Part shown: positions 53,250 through 61,873 of the stretch, in pieces | Numbering within the stretch: the first letter of the stretch is position 1 | Layout of the letters: each line of letters starts with the position of its first letter | Assembly (NCBI RefSeq): GCF_011064595.1 | Contig: NZ_JAALJI010000028.1 | Span: 41,620 to 105,619, forward strand | DNA length: 64,000 nucleotides | Direction: 5' to 3' | Source: Paludisphaera soli | GTDB lineage: Bacteria; Planctomycetota; Planctomycetia; Isosphaerales; Isosphaeraceae | Notes under the pieces: model-generated | The model's input: only the letters and a program-made list of their open reading frames with translations | The model's database searches: none | Told to the model about the DNA's origin: nothing | Position numbers and translations under genes: made by a program

Positions 53250-53864
53250 ATGGCGAAGACTCAATCCAAGACCTCGAAGCCTAAGTCCTCGGGCAAGGCC
53301 AAAGGGGACGGTGCCAAGAAGGCCGCGACGGCGGGCCCGCCCAGGCAGCCCGGCGTGGAACGCCGCAAGAACCACCCGCTCCGCGCCAAGAACGGCTACA
53401 TGAGCGTCCTCCTGACCCACGAGGTCCCGTTCCTCGGCCGTCCCGGCGAGCTGGTGAAGGTCCGCCCCGGCTTCGCCCGCAACTACCTCCTCCCCCAGGG
53501 CTTCGCCACGTTCGCGACCCCGCACAACCTGCGGGTCGTCGAGAAGCACCGCGAGCGGCTCCGCGAGCTGGAGGAGGCCCGTCGCGCCGACCTCCTGAAC
53601 CTCGCCGCCCAGATCGCCCAGCGGTCGCTCACAATCGAGGCCAACGCCAACGAGGAAGGCCACCTCTACGGCTCGGTCAACGCCGACCAGATCGCCGACT
53701 CGATCAAGAGCGAAGGCTTCCCGATCACCACCGAGAACATCCGGATCGACGGCCCGCTCAAGGACCTGGGGCTCTACACGATCAAGGTCCACCTCGGCCA
53801 GGACATCTTCACCGAGGTCAAGCTCTGGGTCGTCCCCACCCACACCGAGGAAGGGACCTCCTGA
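53250..53864 (+). CDS. rplI: 50S ribosomal protein L9 with basic N-terminal extension
   Basis: A 204-residue protein. The canonical L9 start aligns with Met51 (MSVLLTHEVPFLGRPGELVKVRPGFARNYLLPQGFA), so ~50 Lys/Ala-rich residues precede the usual protein (AKTQSKTSKPKSSGKAKG). The long connecting helix (LRELEEARRADLLNLAAQIAQR) and the C-terminal rRNA-binding domain (GSVNADQIADSIKSEGF) are intact. An internal start is possible but has no ribosome binding site. A strong intrinsic terminator follows. Confidence 0.92.
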   Translation: MAKTQSKTSKPKSSGKAKGDGAKKAATAGPPRQPGVERRKNHPLRAKNGYMSVLLTHEVPFLGRPGELVKVRPGFARNYLLPQGFATFATPHNLRVVEKHRERLRELEEARRADLLNLAAQIAQRSLTIEANANEEGHLYGSVNADQIADSIKSEGFPITTENIRIDGPLKDLGLYTIKVHLGQDIFTEVKLWVVPTHTEEGTS

Positions 53865-53886
53865 CCCCTCCCCCTCGTGCCATCCC

Positions 53887-53927
53887 GGGGCGTCGTGACG
53901 CGATTCTTGCGTCCGACGCCCCTTTTT
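53887..53927 (+). terminator. intrinsic terminator between rplI and dnaB
   Basis: A 14-pair stem with one bulged base (left arm begins GGGGCGTCG, right arm ends CGACGCCCC), loop GATTCTT, then TTTTT. It suggests dnaB has its own promoter. Confidence 0.85.
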
Positions 53928-54163
53928 CATTCCCGGTCGGCGTCGACGCCGATCCCCGGCCCCGGGCCTGACCTCCCTCCCGCGGCCCGCATATCCCCGC
54001 GTCCCCTCGCGATCCGAACTGGGGCATCTCGGGAATCGGGTTTTCGGCGATGCCGACCTCCGCGCCCGCCGATACAATCGTTCAGGCGATTGGTTCCCGA
54101 GCGACGCCCCGCGCGCCGGCTTTTAGGGGTCGCCCGTTCGGCTTCCAAGGAGTGGATCTGGCC

Positions 54164-55603
54164 ATGGCATCCGTCGTCCCGGGCTACAGCAACGGCATCG
54201 GCAGGGAGAGCAATGGGGGCGCTGGGTCGTATTCCAGGGGGGAATCCGCCGTGTCCGTCGACCGCCTGCCGCCCCAGAACCTCGACGCCGAGCGGAGCGT
54301 CCTCGGCGGCATCCTCCTCGACAACGACATCCTCCACGACATCGTCTCGTTCCTCACCCCGGACGACTTTTACCGCGACGCGCATCAGCTCGTCTATCGT
54401 GCCGTCCGCGAGATGTACGACGAAGGCAAGGCCATCGACGTCGTGACGCTCGCCGACGAGCTGGACCGCCGGGGCCAGCTCGCGCAGGTCGGCGGTGACG
54501 ACGCGCTGTCGGAGATCGCCAACAGCGTCCCCCACGCCGCCAACGCGCGGTACCATGCCGAGATCGTCCGCCAGAAGTCGGTGAGCCGCCAGCTCATCCA
54601 GAGCGCGACCGAGATCATCCGCGACGGCTACTCCAACCTTTACACCTCACAGCAACTTCTGGAGGCCGCGGAGAAGAAGGTCTTCGCGATCGCTGAGGAT
54701 CAGATCAAGGGGCAGGTCCACGAGCTGCAAGGGGTCCTGTCCGAGGCGATGGACCGCATCACCAAGCGGACCGAGGACACCCACGTCGTCACGGGCGTCA
54801 GCACCGGATTCGTGGACGTTGACGACATCACCACAGGCTTCCAGCCCGAGCAGCTCATCATCCTGGCGGCCCGGCCAGCGATGGGCAAGACGGCCTTCGC
54901 CCTGAATATTTGCGCCACGGCGGCGATACAATATCGGATCCCCACCCTGATCGTCAGCCTTGAGATGGGCCGCCTCGAACTCGGCGAGCGGCTCCTCAGC
55001 GCCCACGCCAGGGTCGACTCGAACAAGCTCCGGACCGGGCGTGGTATGGACTACCGCGAGATGAGCAAGCTGGGGAAGGCGTACGGCGAGATCGCCACCG
55101 CGCCCATCCACATCGACGACACGCCCTCGCGCAACATGCTGCAGATCATGGCCTCGGCCCGCCGGTTGAAGATGCGTCAGGGCCTCGGCCTGATCATGAT
55201 CGACTACATCCAACTCATCGACTCCGACGAGTCGAGGGACAGCCGCCAGGAGCAGATCGCCAAGATCAGCCGCCGGCTGAAGATGCTCGCCCGAGAGTTG
55301 CACGTCCCGGTGGTCGCCCTCTCCCAGCTCAATCGCGCCGTCGAGAACCGGGAAGACCGTCGCCCGCGCATGGCCGACCTCCGCGAGTCGGGTGCCATCG
55401 AACAGGACGCCGACCTCGTGCTGCTCCTCCATCGCCCCGACTATTACGACCCGAACGATCAGCCGAACATCGCCGAGGTCATCGTCGCCAAGAACCGGGC
55501 CGGGCGGACCGACACCGCCAAGATGCGGTTCACCAAGAATCTCACCTTGTTCGAGCCCTTGGCGGAAATCGAGGCCCCAATCGACGCGGGCCGGCCGTTC
55601 TGA
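54164..55603 (+). CDS. dnaB: replicative DNA helicase
   Basis: A 479-residue hexameric 5'-3' helicase. The ATG at 54164 is preferred (AGGAG upstream); an earlier frame start adds a low-complexity stretch. After a ~25-residue Gly/Ser-rich lead, the N-terminal primase-interacting domain (LPPQNLDAERSVLGGILLDNDILHDIV) and the RecA-like motor are clear: Walker A ARPAMGKTAFALNI, EMGRLELGERLLSAHA, Walker B LIMIDYIQLI, and the DnaB signature DLRESGAIEQDADLVLLLHR. No intein is present. Confidence 0.95.
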   Translation: MASVVPGYSNGIGRESNGGAGSYSRGESAVSVDRLPPQNLDAERSVLGGILLDNDILHDIVSFLTPDDFYRDAHQLVYRAVREMYDEGKAIDVVTLADELDRRGQLAQVGGDDALSEIANSVPHAANARYHAEIVRQKSVSRQLIQSATEIIRDGYSNLYTSQQLLEAAEKKVFAIAEDQIKGQVHELQGVLSEAMDRITKRTEDTHVVTGVSTGFVDVDDITTGFQPEQLIILAARPAMGKTAFALNICATAAIQYRIPTLIVSLEMGRLELGERLLSAHARVDSNKLRTGRGMDYREMSKLGKAYGEIATAPIHIDDTPSRNMLQIMASARRLKMRQGLGLIMIDYIQLIDSDESRDSRQEQIAKISRRLKMLARELHVPVVALSQLNRAVENREDRRPRMADLRESGAIEQDADLVLLLHRPDYYDPNDQPNIAEVIVAKNRAGRTDTAKMRFTKNLTLFEPLAEIEAPIDAGRPF

Positions 55604-55625
55604 GCGATCGATGATTGCGGTCGGA

Positions 55626-57341
55626 TCAGCGCCCGCCGGCGTCCCTCGCCTCGGCCCCATCCCGGGGCGAGGCGGGAGGCCAGGCCTCGCCCGGTTCAAG
55701 CCAGGCGGGCCGGGGGGGCGGCTCCAGGAACAGGTAGCGACCCAGCGCCTGGCGGACGCGGGCCGGGTCCACGACCTTCCCCCGCTCGGGGAGATCGAGC
55801 AGGTCGGCCGCGTCGTAGTCGTCCGGCAGCTCCGGCGCATCGACGCGGCCGAACGCGACGTGGACGGCGTCGAGGCCGATCCCCATCGACCGTGCCGCCT
55901 TCTCCGCCAGGTCGAGCCGCCGGAGGTGCCGGCGCTGGTGCCCGGCGCGATCGAGCATCAGCGCGTTGGCCCGCATTCGTTGCAGCTCGGGGATCGGGAA
56001 ACGCGCCGCCTCCGAGGCCGTCATGGGCGGCGTGCTCGCGATCCAGAGGCCTTCCACGCGAGGCCGATTGAGCGTGACCAGAACCGCCGAGAACCCCAGC
56101 ACGCCCATCGCCGCGCCGCGGCTCAGGCGGACCGGCGGCCTCGACGGCCGCCGCGTCGAATCGACCGTCCTCGGCCCCGACCACCAGCCCGCCACGAACA
56201 GCACCCACCCGACCTGGGGCGCGACGTGATACCAGGGCACGAGCATGTGAGCGTTGATCGTGCGCAGGTACTGGTAATCCAGGTAGCCGCGCATGGTCCA
56301 TTCGACGAGGTAGCTCCCGACCATCAGCGCTCCGCCGGCGATCTCCAGCGGGTTGCAAGCGGCCGGCCCCCCCCGGCGGAGGCGTCGCGACGCCCACAGA
56401 GCGACCAGGCCCGTCGTGAGCAAGGCCCCCTGCCCCGGCGTGGTCTCGGCCGCCAGCCCCAGGTTGCCCAGCACCAGGCTCTCCGGGATGGCCTGCATCG
56501 TGTGCAAAAGCCCGGCGACGGGCCGGGCGGCCTCGGCGGCGGTGCGGCCGTGGAAGCCGACCCGGCTGTCCATCCGGCCCGCGCCCAGGCCCAGCGAGAG
56601 CCCCACCGCCAGCGTCGTCGCCGCGATCGGCGCCGCCGCGGCCCAACGGCACCACCGCCGGCCGTCGACCCACAGGTAAAGCGCCGACACCGGCCCGGCC
56701 AGGTGCCCGATCGTCCAGAACCAGCCCGCGCAGGCCGTCGACGCCATGCAGAGCCCGAGCGCCGCCCGCGATCGCGACCGCCGCCAGTCCTGCGCGTACC
56801 AGAGCGCCGCGACCGCCGCGAACGAGGCCCAGAGCGGCTGGCCGGCCGAGTACCAGGTCGCCGACGCCAGCATCAGGGACGTGGTCCCCGTCGCCACGGC
56901 CGCCGCCGCGCCGGCGACTTCGTTCGCCGTCTCCCTCGCCACGAATCGGCCGACCAGCCCCATCGTCGCGACGAGGATCCCATACGACGCCACCGCCAGC
57001 ACCTCGGGCACACGCTCCAGGCTCCCGGCGCACGTCACCAGGAACCACGTCAGCGCCCGCCACGCCGGGACGATGTGAGTGATGTGCGGGACGAACAGGT
57101 TCCCGATCGTCCGCGAGAGGTCGCGCGAGGCCGCCACGAAGGCGAAGTCGTCGCTGTAGACCCGAGAGATCGCCAACGGGTCGCGCGGGATGTGCGCCCC
57201 GGCGAACGGCGCGATCGGGTCGAAGAACAGGACCCACGGCGCGCTCAGCATCGCGACCAGGAGCGTGAGCCGCCCCCACCGGCCGAGCGGCCGCCGCATC
57301 CAGGAGTCGACCCGCCGCAATCTGCCGGACGTTCTCGACAT
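55626..57341 (-). CDS. polytopic membrane protein of unknown function
   Basis: A 571-residue protein with about nine or ten hydrophobic segments (LLVAMLSAPWVLFF, VLAVASYGILVATMGLVG, GAAMGVLGFSAVLVTL) and long loops. An early YSDDFAFVAASRD segment resembles the acidic motif in the first loop of some GT-C glycosyltransferases, but no clear family is recognised. The C-terminal ~140 residues are soluble and charged. Convergent with dnaB. Confidence 0.6.
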   Translation of the reverse strand: MSRTSGRLRRVDSWMRRPLGRWGRLTLLVAMLSAPWVLFFDPIAPFAGAHIPRDPLAISRVYSDDFAFVAASRDLSRTIGNLFVPHITHIVPAWRALTWFLVTCAGSLERVPEVLAVASYGILVATMGLVGRFVARETANEVAGAAAAVATGTTSLMLASATWYSAGQPLWASFAAVAALWYAQDWRRSRSRAALGLCMASTACAGWFWTIGHLAGPVSALYLWVDGRRWCRWAAAAPIAATTLAVGLSLGLGAGRMDSRVGFHGRTAAEAARPVAGLLHTMQAIPESLVLGNLGLAAETTPGQGALLTTGLVALWASRRLRRGGPAACNPLEIAGGALMVGSYLVEWTMRGYLDYQYLRTINAHMLVPWYHVAPQVGWVLFVAGWWSGPRTVDSTRRPSRPPVRLSRGAAMGVLGFSAVLVTLNRPRVEGLWIASTPPMTASEAARFPIPELQRMRANALMLDRAGHQRRHLRRLDLAEKAARSMGIGLDAVHVAFGRVDAPELPDDYDAADLLDLPERGKVVDPARVRQALGRYLFLEPPPRPAWLEPGEAWPPASPRDGAEARDAGGR

Positions 57342-57548
57342 CGTGTTGACGCTCCGTGCCCGAAATGTCCGCGTGCCATCTTACCGGCCACCGGGCGTCG
57401 GTCCGAGGGTGGGGCGACGGCGATCCCGGCTCGATCGACGCCGCTCGGGGTTTCCTCCGCCTTTCATCTTGGCTTTCCGAGCGGTCCGGGTCAGAATCAG
57501 GGGCCGATTCCAGCGACGACCGACCCTTTTTGCGAGAGACCGAGGACC

Positions 57549-57881
57549 GTGGCCGACCCCATCACGTACGACGACTTCGCCAAGATCGAACTCCGGGTGG
57601 CCAAGGTGCTGGAAGCCCGTCCCCATCCCAACGCCGACAAGCTGCTGCTGCTGCAGGTCGACGTGGGGGACGAGCAGAAGCAGATCGTGGCGGGCGTCCG
57701 GGCGCATTACACGCCGGAGAGCCTCGTCGGCAAGAACATCGTGATCGTCAACAATCTCGCGCCGGCGATGCTCCGCGGCGAGACGTCCAACGGCATGCTG
57801 CTGGCGGCCACCTCGGGCGAGAAGGTCGTCCTGCTGACCGTCGACGACGCCGAGTGCATCCCCGGGGCCAAGATCAAGTAA
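57549..57881 (+). CDS. tRNA-binding domain protein, MetRS beta-subunit / Trbp111 type
   Basis: A 110-residue OB-fold protein from a GTG start, with GAGG shortly upstream. It matches the EMAP-II-like tRNA-binding domain: DFAKIELRVAKVLEARPHPNADKLLLLQVDVGDEQKQIVAGV, NIVIVNNLAPAMLRGETSNGMLLAA. In other genomes this is the detached C-terminal subunit of methionyl-tRNA synthetase or a stand-alone tRNA-binding chaperone; metG itself is not in the window, so the split cannot be proved. It precedes the methyltransferase by 40 bases on the same strand. Confidence 0.85.
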   Translation: MADPITYDDFAKIELRVAKVLEARPHPNADKLLLLQVDVGDEQKQIVAGVRAHYTPESLVGKNIVIVNNLAPAMLRGETSNGMLLAATSGEKVVLLTVDDAECIPGAKIK

Positions 57882-57921
57882 GCCATCCCTCGAGAGGCGC
57901 CGAGTCGAGGCACGCCCCCCC

Positions 57922-59538
57922 TTGCGTCGAGACCTCGGCGACTTCCAGACGCCCCCGGACCTGGCCGCCGCGCTCGTCCGGCGGCTCGGCCCGATCGGCG
58001 AGCGCTGGCCTCGGGTCCTGGAGCCGACGTGCGGCCGCGGGGCCTTCCTGCAGGCGGTGCTCGACTCCCCCTGCCCCCCGCGCGAGGCGATCGGCGTCGA
58101 GCTGCAGGAGGCGTACTGCGACGAGGCCCGCGCCGCCCTCCAGGGTCGCGCGACCATCCTCCAGGCCGACGTCTTTCGGCTGGACCTCGGCCGACTCCCC
58201 TGGTCGGGCGGCGGTCCCCTCCTTGTGATCGGCAACCCGCCCTGGGTCACGAACGCGGCGCTCGGGAAGCTGGAGAGCGCGAACCTCCCGCCCCGGCGCA
58301 ATCCCAAGAAGCTCGCCGGGCTCGACGCCCGCACGGGCGCCGCCAACTACGACCTGGCCGAGGCCGTCTGGCTCAAGCTGATCGCCGAGTCGGCCGATCC
58401 GCCGTCGTCGATCGCGCTCCTGTGCAAGACGAGCGTCGCGCGAGCCGTCCTCCAGCAACTGCATCGAGCCGGCCCGCCCGTGACGGCCGAACTCGTCGAG
58501 ATCGACGCCCAGCGCTGGTTCGGGGCGTCCGTCGGCGCGGGATTCCTCACGATCACCCTGGGCGGGCCGCCCGACGCCTCGGGCCGAGTCCGGGTGTTCG
58601 CCGGCCCGGAGGCCGCCTTGCCGGCGCGGACGATGGGGACGATCCAGGGACTCTATGCGACCGACCTCGATGCGGCGACGGCCCACGAGTTCGCCCTTGG
58701 CGAGAGCGCCGCGGACTGGCGACAGGGAGTGAAGCACGACGCCGCCGAGGTCATGGAGCTGACCGCCGACGGTCACGGCCCGCTCCGCAACGGCCTGGGC
58801 GAGGTCGTGGACGTCGAAGCCGACCGCGTCTACCCGCTCGTGAAGGGGGCCGACCTGAAACGGCCGGCGGCCGAGCGGCCCCGCCGCGCGCTGATCGTCA
58901 CGCAGGATCGTCTGGGCGAGGACACCCGCCGGCTCGCCGAGACCGCTCCGAAGCTTTGGACTTACCTCAGCGACCACGCCGATCGTCTCGCCCGGCGGCG
59001 GTCGTCGATCTACGAGGGGCGGCCGCCGTTCGCGATGTTCGGCGTCGGCCCGTACACGTTCGCCCCGTACAAGGCGGCGGTCGCCGGGCTCCACCGGCCG
59101 ACGCGGTTCCGCGCGCTCGGCCCGATCGACGGCCGGCCGACGGTCCTGGACGACACCTGCTACCTGCTCCCCTGCGGCTCGGCCGTCGAGGCCGCCGTGC
59201 TCGCCGCGCTGGGGGACGACCCGATCACGCGAGGTCTGCTCGCAGCTTTCACCCCCGCGCAGGCGAAGCGGCCGGTGACCAAGGCCCTGCTCCGAGCGAT
59301 CGACCTGGGCGCCGTCCTCGAGCGCGGGGACCGCCCGGCTCTCCGGGCGCGTGCCGTGGAGGCGCTCCGAGACGACCTCGGCTGGGCCGGGGCCGCGCTC
59401 GCGACGGCGGCCGACGCCGTTGAAACCGAGATCGAGCGTCTCGCCCCGTTGCTTTCCCCCGGACGCGGCCCGACACTGGATCGAATCCCCGAGTCGACCG
59501 ACCGCGACCCAGGCCCCCCAGCCGCCGAGGACTCGTGA
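57922..59538 (+). CDS. class I SAM-dependent methyltransferase, NPPW type
   Basis: A 538-residue enzyme from a TTG with GAGG ~11 bases upstream. Motif I is VLEPTCGRGAFLQAVLD (residues ~33-49), a second acidic residue sits in IGVELQEAYCDEA, and motif IV is VIGNPPWVTNAAL (~109-121). NPPW and the following extended target domain are typical of N6-adenine DNA methyltransferases of the Eco57I/TaqI class; related rRNA or protein methyltransferases are possible. No restriction endonuclease lies beside it, so it may be solitary. The stop overlaps the esterase start (TGATG), implying coupling. Confidence 0.75.
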   Translation: MRRDLGDFQTPPDLAAALVRRLGPIGERWPRVLEPTCGRGAFLQAVLDSPCPPREAIGVELQEAYCDEARAALQGRATILQADVFRLDLGRLPWSGGGPLLVIGNPPWVTNAALGKLESANLPPRRNPKKLAGLDARTGAANYDLAEAVWLKLIAESADPPSSIALLCKTSVARAVLQQLHRAGPPVTAELVEIDAQRWFGASVGAGFLTITLGGPPDASGRVRVFAGPEAALPARTMGTIQGLYATDLDAATAHEFALGESAADWRQGVKHDAAEVMELTADGHGPLRNGLGEVVDVEADRVYPLVKGADLKRPAAERPRRALIVTQDRLGEDTRRLAETAPKLWTYLSDHADRLARRRSSIYEGRPPFAMFGVGPYTFAPYKAAVAGLHRPTRFRALGPIDGRPTVLDDTCYLLPCGSAVEAAVLAALGDDPITRGLLAAFTPAQAKRPVTKALLRAIDLGAVLERGDRPALRARAVEALRDDLGWAGAALATAADAVETEIERLAPLLSPGRGPTLDRIPESTDRDPGPPAAEDS

Positions 59539-60296
59539 TGGCCTTCGCCACGATCCAGTACTTCAGCCGCTCGCTCGCGAAGGCCTCGGCCTTCAACGTC
59601 ATCTTCCCGGACGGCCCGGAGGTCCCCCGCCCCTGGTCGACCTTCTATCTGCTCCACGGCCTCTCCGACGACCACACGATCTGGGCCCGCCGCACCAGCA
59701 TCGAGCGCTACGTCCAGGACCTGCCGATCGTCGTGGTCATGCCGGACGGCGGCCGGGGCTGGTACACCAACGCCGTCGAGGGCTACGCCTACGAGGACGA
59801 CCTGATGAAGGACGTCGTCGGCCTCGTCGACCGCACCTTCCCCGTGAGGGCCGAGCGCGAGGGCCGGGCCGTCGGCGGGCTCTCGATGGGGGGCTACGGC
59901 GCCGTGAAGCTCGGTCTCAAGCATCACGAGACGTTCTGCAGCGTCAACTCCCACTCCGGCGCCCTGGCGTTCCTCCGCACCGACCCGGCCGAGAACAAGA
60001 AGCTGAGCCCCGAGTTCGAGCGGATCTTCGGCAAGGAGCCGAAGGGAGGCCCGGAAGACCCGTTCGCGATCCTCGAAGGGATCGACCACGGCCGCATCCC
60101 GGCGATGCGGATCGACTGCGGGACCGAGGACTTCCTCATCGAGCACAACCGCGACTTCCACAAGTTCCTGGAAGACCGTCGCGTGCCGCACGAGTACGAG
60201 GAATTCCCCGGTTCCCACAACTGGCCGTACTGGGATCAGCATGTGCAGGAGGCGATCAGGTTCCACGCCCGGAATCTCAAGATTGCGAAGCCGTGA
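59538..60296 (+). CDS. esterase D / mycolyltransferase-like alpha/beta hydrolase
   Basis: A 252-residue esterase from the ATG overlapping the methyltransferase stop by one base. It shows FYLLHGLSDDHTIW near the N-terminus (oxyanion region), the nucleophile Ser116 in GGLSMGGYGAVKLGL, an Asp in IDCGTEDFLIEHN and His in GSHNWPYWDQH, giving a full triad. It resembles S-formylglutathione hydrolase and tributyrin esterases; no signal peptide, so likely cytoplasmic. Substrate unknown. Converges on the next gene with a 20-base overlap. Confidence 0.88.
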   Translation: MAFATIQYFSRSLAKASAFNVIFPDGPEVPRPWSTFYLLHGLSDDHTIWARRTSIERYVQDLPIVVVMPDGGRGWYTNAVEGYAYEDDLMKDVVGLVDRTFPVRAEREGRAVGGLSMGGYGAVKLGLKHHETFCSVNSHSGALAFLRTDPAENKKLSPEFERIFGKEPKGGPEDPFAILEGIDHGRIPAMRIDCGTEDFLIEHNRDFHKFLEDRRVPHEYEEFPGSHNWPYWDQHVQEAIRFHARNLKIAKP

Positions 60297-61461
60297 CTTC
60301 GACGTCCGACCCGGCGGTTGGTTCCCGAGCCGACTGGTCCGGGCCCGAGACGTCGTCGCCGGCGAGGAAGCGGGCGACGTCCGTCAGCCGGCCCGTGCTG
60401 GCGAAGACCTCGCGCTGACGGGTCGCGCCGTCGGGGCGTTCGGCCATCGCCCGGGCGTGTGCGAGCCAGTGCGAGCAGCCGAGCCTCTCGGCCGTCGGCG
60501 CCAGGACGTCGGTCATGCGTCGGACGGCGTCGCGGGCGACCTCGTTGCGGCCCGTCTCCGGGTCGACGAGCATCGCCTCGATGCCGTGCCTCGCGGCGCG
60601 CCAACGGTTTTGACGGATCATCAGCCGCCCGAATTCGTTCAGCTCGGCCGGCTGCTTCCCGGTGTCCTCTGCGATGTTGTGGATCAGGCACTGGATCAGG
60701 GCCGTGAGCCCCTGGACCGAGGCCAGGTCGGTCGGCATGTCGCAGATGCGCACCTCGACGGTCCCGTGGCGGTCGCTGGGGCGGACGTCCCACCAGAGTT
60801 CCTTGGTCGTCTTGATCGAGCCCACCTCGGCAAGCCGCTCGGCCAGCCGGACGAACGAATCCCAGTCCCGCAGGAACGGCGGCTGCCCACCGGTCGGCGA
60901 GACGCCCATGACGTCCAACCGATAGGAACTCAGCCCGGTATCGCGACCGCACCAGTACGGGCTGTTGGCCGAGAGCGCCAGGAGCGTCGGGAGGTAGTGC
61001 GCGACCCGGGTGCAGGCCCGCGCCGCCGTGTCGCCGTCGGCCACGCCGACGTGGACGTGCAGGCCGAACGTCAACTGGCGGCGGATCGTGTCCTGGTTGT
61101 CCTCGAGCAGCTGGTGATAACGGTCGCTGATCGAGACGTCCTGGTCCATCCAGTAGGCGAAGGGGTGCGAGCCGCCCCAGGCCATCCGGGCGTTGAACCG
61201 ACCGGCCCGCTCGGAGACCAGCGCGAGCTTGGCGGCCAGGTCGCGGCCGACCTCGTCCACGTCGCGGCAAATCGCCGTGTTCACCTCGACGCAGCACTGG
61301 TAAAGCTCGGGCTTCACGGACTCCTCGAACTCGGCCGGCACCGTCTCCAGGATGTCGTCGCCGACGGGAGATAGGTCCAGCGAATCGCGGTCGAGGATCT
61401 GCATCTCCAGCTCGACGCCCAGGGTGGGCCAATCGCTTCCCTTGAACGGTTGGACGGGCAT
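60277..61461 (-). CDS. carboxylate-amine ligase, YbdK / glutamate-cysteine ligase 2 family
   Basis: A 394-residue protein starting at an ATG with GAGGA 8 bases upstream; the extra in-frame extension is Arg-rich. The core is the GCS2 family: LGVELEMQILDRDSLDL near the N-terminus, CVEVNTAICRDV, LTFGLHVHVGVADGDTA with the metal-binding His pair, HGTVEVRICDMPTDLASVQGL and IRQNRWRAARHGIEAMLVD. YbdK-type enzymes have weak gamma-glutamylcysteine ligase activity; the natural substrate is uncertain. The C-terminus has a short Ser/Asp-rich tail. Confidence 0.88.
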   Translation of the reverse strand: MPVQPFKGSDWPTLGVELEMQILDRDSLDLSPVGDDILETVPAEFEESVKPELYQCCVEVNTAICRDVDEVGRDLAAKLALVSERAGRFNARMAWGGSHPFAYWMDQDVSISDRYHQLLEDNQDTIRRQLTFGLHVHVGVADGDTAARACTRVAHYLPTLLALSANSPYWCGRDTGLSSYRLDVMGVSPTGGQPPFLRDWDSFVRLAERLAEVGSIKTTKELWWDVRPSDRHGTVEVRICDMPTDLASVQGLTALIQCLIHNIAEDTGKQPAELNEFGRLMIRQNRWRAARHGIEAMLVDPETGRNEVARDAVRRMTDVLAPTAERLGCSHWLAHARAMAERPDGATRQREVFASTGRLTDVARFLAGDDVSGPDQSAREPTAGSDVEVTASQS

Positions 61462-61873
61462 TACGGCGTCCTCGGATGGATGTCGTCGAGGACGCCGAGC
61501 CGATGGCCGGCAGGCCCTCTTAGCGGCCACACTGCATACAGCATGCCGGATCATCCGTAATCAAGAGGTCCGTCCGGCCGCTCCCGTGTTGCGAATCGGA
61601 AACAGCACGGCGATCTCGGGCTCGATCACCTTCGGGGTGGTTGCAAACCGCTTCGTCAGCTTCGATTATGTCTGGACGGCCTCGGCCTGCCGACGCCCCG
61701 TCGGGCTCCACGCCGGGTCGGCCGGCTTTCCGCAACCCGGGCCACCGGAAAAGGAGTGGCCAAAATTTCATCGAGGACATCTGGATAGTTCGACGACGAT
61801 TGGCACAATGAAGTCCGAGCGAGAGGGTTTCACCCCGACCCTGGATTCGGCGGGGGGCTTGGAGGCCCGGAAC
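61462..61873. other. 412-base divergent region before recN
   Basis: Between the YbdK-type gene and recN. No gene is accepted; the recN frame extends through part of it from an ATG at 61808 and further. A recognisable LexA-type site was not found, although recN is SOS-controlled in many bacteria. Confidence 0.35.

Noticed and set aside
61462..61873. LexA box controlling recN
   Set aside because: No convincing symmetrical element of a known LexA type; only a weak CGGAT/ATCCG palindrome was seen.
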